NCBI GenBank assembly: GCA_020160935.1 | Contig: JAIUPL010000011.1 | Location: 1-64,000 of the forward strand | Direction: 5' to 3' | Length of the DNA stretch: 64,000 nt | Origin: Bacteroidota bacterium | GTDB taxonomy: Bacteria > Bacteroidota > Bacteroidia > Chitinophagales > Saprospiraceae | Shown: positions 26,384 to 35,419 of the stretch, in pieces | Layout: each line of letters opens with the position of its first letter | How positions within the stretch are numbered: the first letter of the stretch is position 1 | Position numbers and translations under genes: made by a program | The notes under the pieces: generated by a model | The model's database searches: none | Told to the model about the DNA's origin: nothing | What the model saw: only the letters and a program-made list of their open reading frames with translations

Positions 26384-29300
26384 ATGAAATACAGCCTCTT
26401 TTCGGCCTTCTTACTTTTGATGTCGAACATTGCGTTCGGACAGTTGCAACTGTCGTTTTCGACATCGGCACCGACTTGCGACGGATTTACCAATGGCACT
26501 GCAACGGCATTGCCAAGTGGCGGACAGGAACCTTATGCCTACAACTGGAGCAATGGCCAGAGCGGCCAGACAACGCTCGGGATTGGCGCAGGCACCTATA
26601 CTGTGACCGTAACGGATGCTGCCAACCAGACCATCACAGGCGAAGTCGCTGTGACGGCCCCAGCACCTGTGCTGGTGAGCATCACGCCGGAAGGACTCGG
26701 ATGTACCGATGTCGACGGCACTCTGGTGGCTGCTGCGACAGGTGGCGTGGGCCCATACTCGTATGCCTGGGAAAATGGCACTACGGGCGCTACACTGCCT
26801 GTTACTCAGCAAGGTTTGTATTACGTGACCGCTACAGACGCGAATGGTTGTTCGGCGCTGGCCAATTATTATGTAAAACCGGCCGCTGAAATTGTCATTC
26901 AATTCCTGACGCTCCAAGCGCCCAAATGTGCCAATGGTTCTGATGGCTCTGTTACCGTAAATATTTTTGGAAATGCCGCGCCCTACACATGGGTCTGGCA
27001 AGACGGCAGCACTGGCGCATCCCTGACGAATATTCCGGCTGGTGTTTACAGTATTACCGCTACGGATGCAAACGGCTGCACCAAAGTGGCGACTGCTACA
27101 CTGAACGCTCCACCAGCCTTGGTAGTAGAAGTGTTCCCGACAAATATTCCCTGTGCTACTTTGCCCAATGGCGGAGCGGTGAATGCCGGCGTTGCCGGCG
27201 GCGTCAATCCGTATACTTTTTTGTGGAATACCGGCAGCGTAGCATCGGGCTTGCAAAACATACCGCAAGGCACCTACACGGTTACCGTAACCGACTCTAA
27301 AGGTTGTACGGCTACGGATGACGCTGTGGTTACGCAGCCACCGGCGCTGGAAGCATCGGTGGTAAGCATTACACCTGCCTGCGGTGGCAACAATGGCAGT
27401 GCCACTATCACTGCCACCGGCGGCACACCACCTTACATGCATACCTGGAGCAACGGACAGACCGGCACCACGGCAACCAACCTGGCGCCCGGCCAATATT
27501 ACGTTTGTACTTTCGATGCCAATCACTGCCAGTTCGACCTCTGGGTGGTGATCCCGCAGGCGCCGGGTCTCGATGTAACGCTTACCCTGACCAAGGCAGA
27601 ATGCCCGGGCGTAGACAACGGCACGGCAACGGCTATCGTTAACCCGCCCGGTGGCAATTACACCTATCAATGGAATATTCAGGGTAGCCCGCAAACGTCT
27701 CAATTGAACGGTATTCCTGCCAATACGGCCGTTTCAGTTACCGTGACGGATATGGCTACCGGCTGCCAGGGCACCGCTACCGGCGTCGTGGGTATCCACA
27801 ATCAGGTGGAAGTAGATGTAATTCATACCGATGCTGCCTGTGGCGGCGCACCCACCGGCACTGCGATTGCAACCGCATCGCTGGGTCAGGCGCCCTACAA
27901 TTATGTATGGACTTTCCCGAACAGTACTCAGGTAACGAACGACAGTATCGGGGGCCTTGCACCCGGGCTGTATTCTGTTACTGCCACCGACACACGCGGT
28001 TGTACGGCTGTAGGAGTGGCCGATGTCATGCCGGGCGGAGACCCGGTCGCAGCATTTACCTATGCCAGTACGGAATGTTCGCCTGAAAATGTGGCAACGC
28101 AGTTTACCGATCAATCTACGGATGCTACCGGTACCATCACCGGCTGGAACTGGGTATTTACCTGGGGAACGAATACGACGACCTCGACTACCCAAAACCC
28201 GGTCATGAATTTCCCGAACAGCACTTCGGGTACGGCACAACTTACAATTACCACTTCAGGCGGCTGCACGGCTACCACTTCTGCGCCATTCCAGGTGGGT
28301 ACGCCGGTTGGAATTGGTATTCAGCAGGATACTGATCCCGGTGAAAATTGTGATTACCTGCCCAGTACCATTCACCTGCTGGCTAATAGCGATCATTACA
28401 CTTACCAGTGGATTCCAGATTCGAACATCACCTTTATTACACCAAACGGCCAAAATGTACTGGCGGATCCGGAAGTAACTACTACATATCAGGTAATTGT
28501 CAGCAATGGCGCATGCCAGGATACTATTCCTGTGCTCGTATACCGCGCGCAATTGCCTGTGATTACTGTTCAAACGAGTGTTATCACCACCTGCGATAGT
28601 GTAGCCGTCCTGTCGGCCACGGCTACAGGCAGTGCTGCTCCTATCAAATGGTTTAACGGAACCACTCAAATAGGTTCCGGTGCAACCATAACAGTACCCG
28701 CAACAGCCCAGACGGTTGTTTACACCGCAGTTGCCACCAATGAAATTGGTTGTACGAGTTCTGCTACGGTTTCCGTTTCTGGCAACAGCGTTCAGGTAGA
28801 TGCCTCCATCAGCCAGCCTGTGAGTGGCTGTGAAAATACCCCGATCACGCTGCAAGTGACCAACCTTGACCCGCAGGATACCTTGTCATATCAGTGGTCG
28901 TCCAGCAGCCCGGCGCTTGTGGTTACGCCGCAGAATACCGCTCAGGTAACTGTGAATGGCCCTGCAGGCGAGTACACGGTAACTGTTACAGTGAGCAATC
29001 AGTTTGATTGCACCAGAACATTCACTATTCCTGTCACACTGACACCGGGTGAAATGCTCACAGGCGCTATCTCTGCCGACCTGTGCAACGGGTTGCAGGT
29101 GGCTTTTGAAAATACCAGCACGGTGCAAGGCACCTGGACTTTTGGCGACAATTCAGTGCCCAGCACCGAAAACGACCCGACACACACGTATGCGCAAGCC
29201 GGCACGTACATGGTAGCATTTGTATCGAACCAGGCATGCGTGGCGCCGTTCCAGACCGAAATTCAGGTGCTGAGTGAAAGCGTGCAGGCTACGGCCAGCA

Positions 29301-30760
29301 GCACGCTTGCTTCCTGTGTCGACAGTGCCAATGTACAGTTTACAGCACAGGTGAGCGCTGGGGCCAGCCTGCAATGGACATTCTCCAATGGCTCTACTTC
29401 CACTGAAATATCGCCAACGCTGACGGTAACGCAGGCGGGCCCTGTTACAGGCACACTGATTGCCACTGCTGCAAATGGCTGTGCGGATACCACGTCCGTA
29501 CAGGCACAGGTGGATATTATCAATGAAAGTGTATCTGAAGCCTTTAACTTCTGCGCACCCAGTGCCGTAGCGTTGAACCCCGAATTTAACCAGAACTACA
29601 CCTACACCTGGACGGCTACACCGGCCGACCCCAACCTGCAGCCCAACAACCCGAACCCCTCGGTATCGCCAGCGTCGCCTACCATGTATTCGGTCAATAT
29701 TGTAAACGGCGCCTGCACAGTGTCGTACAACGCGCTGGTGACGCCCCGCGAAGCGGCTGTGCTCGAACTACCCGCCGATCGGGTAGTGTGCTCGGACAAT
29801 CCGGTGACGATTACCGTACAAAATACCAATGCTGCAACGGTTCAATGGTCGACTTCACCCACCTTGTTCCCAGTGCTTGCTACAGGCACTACTATCGAGG
29901 TTATTCCGGTTGCAAACGGAATGTATTATGCTGAAGGTACCAATGTGGCGGGTTGTAAAGCGCTTGATTCCATTCTCGTCAACAATGCACAAATTGACGT
30001 ACTGGCCAAATCGCTCGATCGCGACCTTTGCAAAGGCTTTGCTACCGAACTCACGGTTGTAAATACCGTGCCTACGCAGCAACTGACCTATCAGTGGACG
30101 CCCAACCTCGACCCCATCCCCAACCCGATGGTGATCCCGCAAAGCGATGCCAGTTACGAAGTGCGCATCAGCAACCAGTTCGGATGTAAAGACACCCTCA
30201 CATTCAATGTAAATGTGGTGGATGTAGCCGTTACGGCGGAAGTAGTGGGCCCTGATACGATTTGTGTGGGCCAGACAACCCGCTTGCTGGCAACAGCCTC
30301 GGGCAATGCTACTGCGTATACCTATTCCTGGACGCCGGCCGCCTCTCTGAACGACAGCCATGTAGCCGATCCGGTGGCAGAGCCAACCGAAACGACCGAC
30401 TATATCGTAACAGTACTGGGCGATGGTCTGTGCCCTGCATCGGCTTCCGTTACCGTGTACTTCATGGAAACAGAATGCGCAGAACCCTATATTTTTGTTC
30501 CAAAAGCATTTACACCCAATAACGACGACAACAATGACCGTTTCATCGTGCGCGGCGCCAACATCAAGGAACTGCACTTCATTGTGTGGGACCGCTGGGG
30601 CGAAAAAGTGTACGAAACCAACGATATTGCTGCCCTCGGCTGGGATGGTACCTACAATGGCAAGGAATCGACACCCGACTCCTACGCCTGGTACATCGAA
30701 GTGACTTGTGGCAACGGCGCTACGTATGTGAAAAAAGGCAACGTGACGCTCCTGAAATAG
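26384..30760 (+). CDS. Giant SprB/PKD-repeat adhesin with T9SS type B sorting domain
   Basis: 1458 aa, signal peptide MKYSLFSAFLLLMSNIAFGQ. Seven SprB-type repeats occupy ~20-550, each with a PYxYxWxxG core and ending in a TVTVTDxxGC-type motif. PKD-like domains lie at ~555-640 (FTDQSTDATGTITGWNWVF) and ~900-970 (WTFGDNSVPSTENDPTHTY), with several Ig-like modules between and after. The last ~90 residues (FVPKAFTPNNDDNNDRFIV ... WDRWGEKVYETN ... AWYIEVTCGNGATYVKKG) are a canonical type B T9SS sorting domain. It is likely a long surface adhesin secreted by the T9SS and handled by the PorP and PorE-like proteins encoded just upstream. Confidence 0.95.
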   Translation: MKYSLFSAFLLLMSNIAFGQLQLSFSTSAPTCDGFTNGTATALPSGGQEPYAYNWSNGQSGQTTLGIGAGTYTVTVTDAANQTITGEVAVTAPAPVLVSITPEGLGCTDVDGTLVAAATGGVGPYSYAWENGTTGATLPVTQQGLYYVTATDANGCSALANYYVKPAAEIVIQFLTLQAPKCANGSDGSVTVNIFGNAAPYTWVWQDGSTGASLTNIPAGVYSITATDANGCTKVATATLNAPPALVVEVFPTNIPCATLPNGGAVNAGVAGGVNPYTFLWNTGSVASGLQNIPQGTYTVTVTDSKGCTATDDAVVTQPPALEASVVSITPACGGNNGSATITATGGTPPYMHTWSNGQTGTTATNLAPGQYYVCTFDANHCQFDLWVVIPQAPGLDVTLTLTKAECPGVDNGTATAIVNPPGGNYTYQWNIQGSPQTSQLNGIPANTAVSVTVTDMATGCQGTATGVVGIHNQVEVDVIHTDAACGGAPTGTAIATASLGQAPYNYVWTFPNSTQVTNDSIGGLAPGLYSVTATDTRGCTAVGVADVMPGGDPVAAFTYASTECSPENVATQFTDQSTDATGTITGWNWVFTWGTNTTTSTTQNPVMNFPNSTSGTAQLTITTSGGCTATTSAPFQVGTPVGIGIQQDTDPGENCDYLPSTIHLLANSDHYTYQWIPDSNITFITPNGQNVLADPEVTTTYQVIVSNGACQDTIPVLVYRAQLPVITVQTSVITTCDSVAVLSATATGSAAPIKWFNGTTQIGSGATITVPATAQTVVYTAVATNEIGCTSSATVSVSGNSVQVDASISQPVSGCENTPITLQVTNLDPQDTLSYQWSSSSPALVVTPQNTAQVTVNGPAGEYTVTVTVSNQFDCTRTFTIPVTLTPGEMLTGAISADLCNGLQVAFENTSTVQGTWTFGDNSVPSTENDPTHTYAQAGTYMVAFVSNQACVAPFQTEIQVLSESVQATASSTLASCVDSANVQFTAQVSAGASLQWTFSNGSTSTEISPTLTVTQAGPVTGTLIATAANGCADTTSVQAQVDIINESVSEAFNFCAPSAVALNPEFNQNYTYTWTATPADPNLQPNNPNPSVSPASPTMYSVNIVNGACTVSYNALVTPREAAVLELPADRVVCSDNPVTITVQNTNAATVQWSTSPTLFPVLATGTTIEVIPVANGMYYAEGTNVAGCKALDSILVNNAQIDVLAKSLDRDLCKGFATELTVVNTVPTQQLTYQWTPNLDPIPNPMVIPQSDASYEVRISNQFGCKDTLTFNVNVVDVAVTAEVVGPDTICVGQTTRLLATASGNATAYTYSWTPAASLNDSHVADPVAEPTETTDYIVTVLGDGLCPASASVTVYFMETECAEPYIFVPKAFTPNNDDNNDRFIVRGANIKELHFIVWDRWGEKVYETNDIAALGWDGTYNGKESTPDSYAWYIEVTCGNGATYVKKGNVTLLK

Positions 30761-30763
30761 GGT

Positions 30764-30795
30764 TATCGGTTATTGGTTATCAGTTATCAGGGGGC
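30764..30795. repeat. TTATTGG-family half arm
   Basis: GGTTATCGGTTATTGGTTATC repeats right after the adhesin stop. They resemble one arm of the palindrome at 21796 with no partner arm. Confidence 0.6.
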
Positions 30796-30822
30796 TAATT
30801 CCTGGTATTGGAAATAAAAAAA

Positions 30823-30862
30823 CATGAGCCTTCCCGAGTAGGGAATGGCTCATGCCTTTTTT
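30823..30862 (+). terminator. Bidirectional terminator after the giant adhesin
   Basis: CATGAGCC-TTCCC and GGGAA-TGGCTCATG form a long stem, with an A run before it and CCTTTTTT after it. It should end transcription of the adhesin operon. Confidence 0.85.
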
Positions 30863-30934
30863 GGGGGCATGACAAAGCACCCACACCATAAATCTTCTCT
30901 TACTTATTCAAAATCAAACGATTACATCTTGCGT

Positions 30935-31345
30935 ATGAAAAAAATTACCCGTCGCTCTTTCCTCGCCAATACCTCATTGGCGGCAGCCGCCGTGACACTT
31001 CCGGCCCTTCCGGACATGGAAAAAACCAAAAAGACCATTTTTATCCACCATGTATATTTCTGGTTGAAAAACCCGGGCAATGAAGCCGACCGCGCCAAAC
31101 TGATGGAAGGTCTGGAGGGCCTGAGTGCCGTGCCGACCATAAAAATGTGCCATATCGGCACCCCTGCAGATACGAACCGGGGGGTGATCGACCGCAGTTA
31201 CGCCATCTCCTGGCTGTGTTTTTTCAAAAACAAAGAGGAAGAAGAAATTTATCAAAAGCACCCGATTCACCTCAAGTTTGTGGAGAATTACGCCCATTTG
31301 TGGGAGAAGGTGATTGTGTATGATTCGGAAGGGCCGAAGCGGTGA
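30935..31345 (+). CDS. Tat-exported Dabb (stress-responsive A/B barrel) protein
   Basis: 136 aa from the ATG at 30935. An ATG at 30845 lies inside the upstream terminator and was rejected. The N-terminus MKKITRRSFLANTSLAAAAV carries a twin-arginine signal (RRSFL). The mature part is one ferredoxin-like Dabb domain: IHHVYFWLKNPGNEADRAKL, then TPADTNRGVIDRSYAISWLCFF, and HPIHLKFVENYAHLWEKVIVYD. Dabb proteins are dimeric alpha/beta barrels, often of unknown substrate. It is probably monocistronic. A palindrome begins right after the stop. Confidence 0.9.
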   Translation: MKKITRRSFLANTSLAAAAVTLPALPDMEKTKKTIFIHHVYFWLKNPGNEADRAKLMEGLEGLSAVPTIKMCHIGTPADTNRGVIDRSYAISWLCFFKNKEEEEIYQKHPIHLKFVENYAHLWEKVIVYDSEGPKR

Positions 31346-31347
31346 GA

Positions 31348-31486
31348 GATTTACGATATACGATTACATGATTTCAGATTTCCGATTGGATTTGTGATTT
31401 TCGATTGAGCACATAGCCTCCATCTGAAATCATAAATCTTAAATCCAATCGGAAATCTGAAATCATGTAATCGTATATCGTAAATC
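31348..31486. repeat. Palindrome with ATTTACGATATACG arms (P6)
   Basis: 46-base perfect arms at each end (GATTTACGATATACGATTAC and complement). The units GATTGGATTT and CGATTACATGA are shared with the palindrome at 33064, and the two elements flank the haloperoxidase gene on both sides. Confidence 0.92.
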
Positions 31487-31630
31487 AAAAAGAAATGGCG
31501 GCTACAGTAAGATTTTCGTTCATCATTTCAAAGGGAACGGCATATTTTAATCATGAATTAAGGTGGAAACATAATATTTTTGTACGATATTTGCCCCGTT
31601 TTTAATCTACTCACCAAAATTTTTAATTTC

Positions 31631-33064
31631 ATGAAAGTACTTCAACATTCTAAAGCCGTCTTGTTGCTAGCGGCGCTGGTAGTGCTCTTCGTTCAATCCT
31701 GTAAAGAGGTAGAAGTCCCACAACCGCGTGCAACCGTCGATCAGTTCGACAATTCCACCGTCCTTCGCTGGAACGAAGTATTCCTCAAAATCGACCGTTA
31801 TGCTGTAGGTTATCGCCCGGGCCCCGTGCCGCACGCACTGGGTTACATGGGTTTTTCAGCCTATGAAGCAGTAGTACCGGGAATGCCGGGCTACAACTCG
31901 CTGGCTAACCAATACCCCGATCTTGACATACCGACATATGATGAAAGTGTCGAGTATTACTGGCCCGCGGTTATCAATGAATCATACGCCTATCTGATGC
32001 GCCGCTTCTTCTTCCATATGGAAGCCACGCACAGCAATTTATACGACCAGATCGAGCAGACCCGTATTCAATTGCACGATCAGTTTGCCAATGAAACGAC
32101 ACCTGAAATTCTGGATCGTTCGGAAAAACGCGGCCGCGAAGTAGCACAGGCCGTATATGAATGGGAAGAAAAAGACCTGGCTGCGCACAATGCATTCCTG
32201 AATCCGCAACCACCTTATAATGCACCGCATGGCCCGGGCCTGTGGGAACCTACTTTCCCGGATTTTGTGAGCGCTATGTTCCCGTTCTGGGGTCAGGTGC
32301 GCACGTTCGCCCTGCCTGAAACCGACCAACTGGCGCGCAAACCCATTCCTTATAGCGAAAACCCGCAATCCTTGTTCTATTCGCAGGCGATGGAAGTGTA
32401 TTCGCGTGTGAAAGCCATCAAACAAAATGGCGCCAATGCTTTCCATGAGCGCTGGCTGGCAGAATTCTGGAGTGATGATATCCTGGGCCTGACGTTTTCG
32501 CCACCGGCACGCCTCGTAGCCGTAGCCGATCAATTGGTGGCTAAAGAAGGGCTGAACCTGACAGAAACCGTAGAACTGTACGCTAAACTGGGCATGACGC
32601 TCAATGACATCAGTGTAGGTATCTGGCAATCCAAATACGTGTACAACATCGAACGTCCGGTATCCTACATCCGCCGTGTGGTGTCACAGAATATTCCGGA
32701 GGCTGCTAATTTCAGCACCTGCCTGAACAATCCGATCACCGGTGATCAGGGCATCACACCGGCTTTCCCGGCCTATCCATCCGGCCACTCCGGCTTTGGC
32801 GGTGCCGGTGGCAAAATCCTGTCTTCTTTCTTTGAATTCAATGCCAAGCACCCCGGCACGTATTCTTTTGTAGATAACTGCCACCACGATCGCTCCGAAT
32901 TCATCGGTATTCCTCGTACGCTGTCGTCGTTGCGCGCTATGGCTGAAGAAGATGCCTACTCGCGTATTCCGCTGGGTGTTCACTTCCGCATGGACTGCGA
33001 TGAAGGTATTCGGATGGGCGAGGTAGCAGCCCAGAAGGTGCTGGAACTGCCCTGGAAACAATAG
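31631..33064 (+). CDS. Vanadium-haloperoxidase/PAP2-type lipoprotein
   Basis: 477 aa from the ATG at 31631. The frame opens at 31580 but the extra residues precede a lipoprotein signal (VLLLAALVVLFVQSC). The PAP2/vanadium-haloperoxidase signature is complete: KX6RP (KYVYNIERP, K~335), PSGHS near 383-387, and SRX5HX3D (SRIPLGVHFRMD) near 443. The overall length and the N-terminal helical half match vanadium-dependent haloperoxidase-like proteins of Bacteroidota rather than short lipid phosphatases. It is probably anchored by lipid to the outer membrane or periplasmic face. The substrate is uncertain: halide peroxidation or phosphate-ester hydrolysis. Confidence 0.9.
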   Translation: MKVLQHSKAVLLLAALVVLFVQSCKEVEVPQPRATVDQFDNSTVLRWNEVFLKIDRYAVGYRPGPVPHALGYMGFSAYEAVVPGMPGYNSLANQYPDLDIPTYDESVEYYWPAVINESYAYLMRRFFFHMEATHSNLYDQIEQTRIQLHDQFANETTPEILDRSEKRGREVAQAVYEWEEKDLAAHNAFLNPQPPYNAPHGPGLWEPTFPDFVSAMFPFWGQVRTFALPETDQLARKPIPYSENPQSLFYSQAMEVYSRVKAIKQNGANAFHERWLAEFWSDDILGLTFSPPARLVAVADQLVAKEGLNLTETVELYAKLGMTLNDISVGIWQSKYVYNIERPVSYIRRVVSQNIPEAANFSTCLNNPITGDQGITPAFPAYPSGHSGFGGAGGKILSSFFEFNAKHPGTYSFVDNCHHDRSEFIGIPRTLSSLRAMAEEDAYSRIPLGVHFRMDCDEGIRMGEVAAQKVLELPWKQ

Positions 33065-33206
33065 ATTTAAGATTTACGACTACATGACATGATGTAAGAT
33101 TTCTGATTGGATTTACGATTTTTGATTGAACGAACTGCACACATGCAATCAAAAATCGTAAATCCAATCAGAAATCTTACATCATGTAATCGTAAATATT
33201 AAATCC
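33064..33206. repeat. Palindrome with ATTTACGATTACATG arms (P7)
   Basis: The arms are long reverse complements with one small indel in the left arm (an extra CATGA). It is related in unit sequence to P6 at 31348. It lies between convergent genes. Confidence 0.9.
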
Positions 33207-33207
33207 T

Positions 33208-33735
33208 TCAGTTCGCCGCATTATAAGCATCCCAGGTCGTCTTCGTGTACTGCTCTTCTGCCGCGAATTTGAGTTCTTTCAGCATAGCAGGCACCTCTTT
33301 GTATCCCGGGGAAATCATAATGCGCTCAAATTTTTCATTGAGGTATACCATTGCCGGGTATCCCATTTTGCCATCCAGCAGCGAATAGGCAAGAGTATGT
33401 ACGCCGCCCCGGCCGCCTTCATTTTCCATGTATTTGAAGGTTTCACCCGCAAATTGGATATCGGCTTTCTGTTCAGCATTCAGTTTTACAGGATAAAAAT
33501 TCTCTGCCAGGTATGCCGCTACGGCAGGATCGGCAAAGGTGGATTTATCCATTTTCTTGCACCAGCCGCACCAGTCGGTGTACACATCCACAAACATTTT
33601 TTTCGGTTTGGTTTTATTGAGTTCAACGGCCTCTTCCCAGGTGTACCATTTGAGGGTAGCAGGCGGAGCGGGGCGGAATGCCATCATCCATGCTGCAGTA
33701 ACGAGCAGGAGGCCGGCGATAAGTGTTTTTTTCAT
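33208..33735 (-). CDS. Periplasmic thioredoxin-like protein
   Basis: 175 aa from the ATG at 33735 (MKKTLIAGLLLVTAAWMMAF, signal peptide or N-anchor). A longer frame to 33768 would start within the promoter. The motif DVYTDWCGWCKKMDKSTF places the redox pair at C56 and C59, and GYPAMVYLNEKFE supplies the cis-Pro. It matches the thioredoxin_7/DUF255-like periplasmic thioredoxins of Bacteroidota. It probably reduces or oxidises extracytoplasmic disulfides. A -7 box lies at 33766-33773. Confidence 0.92.
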   Translation of the reverse strand: MKKTLIAGLLLVTAAWMMAFRPAPPATLKWYTWEEAVELNKTKPKKMFVDVYTDWCGWCKKMDKSTFADPAVAAYLAENFYPVKLNAEQKADIQFAGETFKYMENEGGRGGVHTLAYSLLDGKMGYPAMVYLNEKFERIMISPGYKEVPAMLKELKFAAEEQYTKTTWDAYNAAN

Positions 33736-33765
33736 GTTCTGAAAATATCGGTGAAAAAATTGACA

Positions 33766-33773
33766 CAAAAATA
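33766..33773 (-). promoter_or_regulatory. -7 promoter box for the thioredoxin-like gene
   Basis: TATTTTTG on the minus strand, a perfect TAnnTTTG, about 31 bases before the ATG at 33735. Confidence 0.55.
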
Positions 33774-33798
33774 ATCGGAATCAAAGCGCGCCGTTCCT

Positions 33799-33961
33799 AG
33801 AGCGTGTTTTAATTTCAGTCGCCGGGCTGCAAGCAAGCAAAATTTGTTTCAGGTCGCGTTAAAATTTTCGCCATAGGCTCCCGGCTATGGCTGCAAATTT
33901 TGCCTTACCTAAAACAAATTTTGCTCACTTTCGCCTCGGCACTGAAACTAAAACACGCTCT
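33799..33961. repeat. MITE-like inverted repeat with AGAGCGTGTTTTA ends
   Basis: Terminal inverted repeats AGAGCGTGTTTTAATTTCAG and its near complement (ACTGAAACTAAAACACGCTC), with a second inner pair (AGCAAAATTTGTTT / AAACAAATTTTGCT). It has no ORF. A single end-like copy (TTAAAACACGCTCTA) is at 58849. Confidence 0.75.
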
Positions 33962-33990
33962 TAATATTTCGCAAACGCAGACAGCACCTG

Positions 33991-34320
33991 ATGGCATTTT
34001 TGATTTTTTACGTCACGCATCCCGATGAAGCCACTGCGCACCGTATTTCCGAACATCTGGTACAGGAACGCTGGGTAGCCTGTGCCAACTTGTTTCCCAT
34101 TCAAAGTGCATACTGGTGGGAGGGTAAGGTGCAACACGATGCCGAGTGGGTCAGTGTCGTAAAGACCAGCCTTGCTCTGGAAAAGTTGCTCGAAACGGAA
34201 ATTATCCGCCTGCACCCCTATGATACGCCCTGTATCATGCGTTTCGAAGCGCGGGCCAATGCCGCCTATGAAAAATGGATCGAAGAAAGTGTACGGCTAA
34301 CCCCCAATGCACCTGGATAA
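33991..34320 (+). CDS. cutA: CutA1 divalent-cation tolerance protein
   Basis: 109 aa, MAFLIFYVTHPDEATAHRISEHLVQERWVACANLFPIQSAYWWEGKVQHD. This is the standard CutA opening, with the conserved VACANL and YWWEGK blocks. The second half (EWVSVVKTSLALEKLLETEI, HPYDTPCI) also matches over full length. CutA is a small trimeric PII-like cytosolic protein of debated function in metal tolerance. It is monocistronic between a MITE-like repeat and the convergent histidine kinase gene. A short ATCCGCGCAATCCGT repeat follows the stop. Confidence 0.96.
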   Translation: MAFLIFYVTHPDEATAHRISEHLVQERWVACANLFPIQSAYWWEGKVQHDAEWVSVVKTSLALEKLLETEIIRLHPYDTPCIMRFEARANAAYEKWIEESVRLTPNAPG

Positions 34321-34325
34321 AATCC

Positions 34326-34369
34326 GCGCAATCCGTCCCCATCCGCGCAATCCGTGTTCCCAATCCGTG
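34326..34369. repeat. Short ATCCGCGCAATCCGT direct repeats
   Basis: Two to three imperfect copies of CCGCGCAATCCGT in the gap between convergent genes. They have the iterated-unit style of the palindrome arms but no mirrored arm. Confidence 0.5.
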
Positions 34370-35419
34370 TTACGCTTTTTCCAGTGTAAACCCGAACGTC
34401 GAACCCTGATTCTGGGTGCTGCGCACGTTAACGGTCTGCTTGTGTGCTTCCACGATATGTTTCACGATAGAAAGGCCAAGCCCGGTACCACCTGCATCGC
34501 GTGAGCGGCTTTTATCGGCGCGGTAAAAACGGTCGAACAGGTGGTCGAGGTGTTCGGGGTCGATCCCGATGCCGTTGTCGCTGATTTCCACCAACACGAA
34601 AGTTTCCATATCGTAAAAACTGACCTTGGTGACGCCACCTTCCTTGCCGTATTTGATCGAATTGTGGATGAGGTTCATCAACACCTGGCGGATGTTTTCC
34701 TTGTCGGCCCGCACACGGAAGTGCTGGTTGGCGCCTTCCTTAAAAATTAGCCGCACTTTGCGGCTTTCGGCGCGCATTTCCAGGTCGGCAAACACCTCTT
34801 CGGTCAGGTCGTGGATGTCAAACTCGCGCAGGTCGAGCACCATTTGCCCGGCTTCGAGTTTGTTGATCGTTTCGAGGTCTTCAACGATGGCTTGCAGCCG
34901 ATCGGCATTTTTAGCGGCGCGTTGCAGAAACTGCATATTCACTTTGGGGTCGTTGACGGCGCCGTCGAGCAGGGTATGGATAAAGCCCTGGATATTGAAA
35001 ATGGGCGTTTTGAGTTCGTGCGACACATCGCCGATAAACCGGCGGCGGTAGGAAGCCAGGCGTTCGAGTTCTTCAAAATCCTGGTTGTGTTTTTCAGCCC
35101 ATTCGTCCACTTCACGTTCCACTTCATCGAGGATGTTCCGGCTCATAGCAATCTTGTCGGCCTTGAAGTCGGAAGGGAGTTTGTGGCGATGTATAATCTT
35201 GTAAATCAGTTTGATACGCCGAAAGATATAGTAGCGAATCAGGTAGAAATTAGCAATAAATGCGACAGTGAAAACGAGGACAAAAACGGCTACAATCTGT
35301 GCAAAGGATATCCGAAACAGCCCGGTAATTTCCAGCAGAAATAATAATGCGACCACGATAGTGGCCGAAACTGCCGCGATATAAAAGGAGAGTTGACGAG
35401 GTGTCTGGTTCTTAAACAT
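34370..35419 (-). CDS. Sensor histidine kinase (PhoR-like)
   Basis: 349 aa. Two N-terminal membrane helices (~12-32 and ~41-61) with almost no periplasmic loop, then a HAMP-sized linker. The DHp motif GDVSHELKTP has the phospho-accepting His at 134. The HATPase has N (MNLIHNSIKYG), G1 (EISDNGIGID), F (LFDRFYRADKSRSR) and G2 (GGTGLGLSIVKHI) boxes, all intact. It overlaps the response regulator stop by one base (TAATG), so the pair is co-translated. The lack of a sensory domain suggests it senses through the membrane segments or a partner. Confidence 0.96.
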   Translation of the reverse strand: MFKNQTPRQLSFYIAAVSATIVVALLFLLEITGLFRISFAQIVAVFVLVFTVAFIANFYLIRYYIFRRIKLIYKIIHRHKLPSDFKADKIAMSRNILDEVEREVDEWAEKHNQDFEELERLASYRRRFIGDVSHELKTPIFNIQGFIHTLLDGAVNDPKVNMQFLQRAAKNADRLQAIVEDLETINKLEAGQMVLDLREFDIHDLTEEVFADLEMRAESRKVRLIFKEGANQHFRVRADKENIRQVLMNLIHNSIKYGKEGGVTKVSFYDMETFVLVEISDNGIGIDPEHLDHLFDRFYRADKSRSRDAGGTGLGLSIVKHIVEAHKQTVNVRSTQNQGSTFGFTLEKA

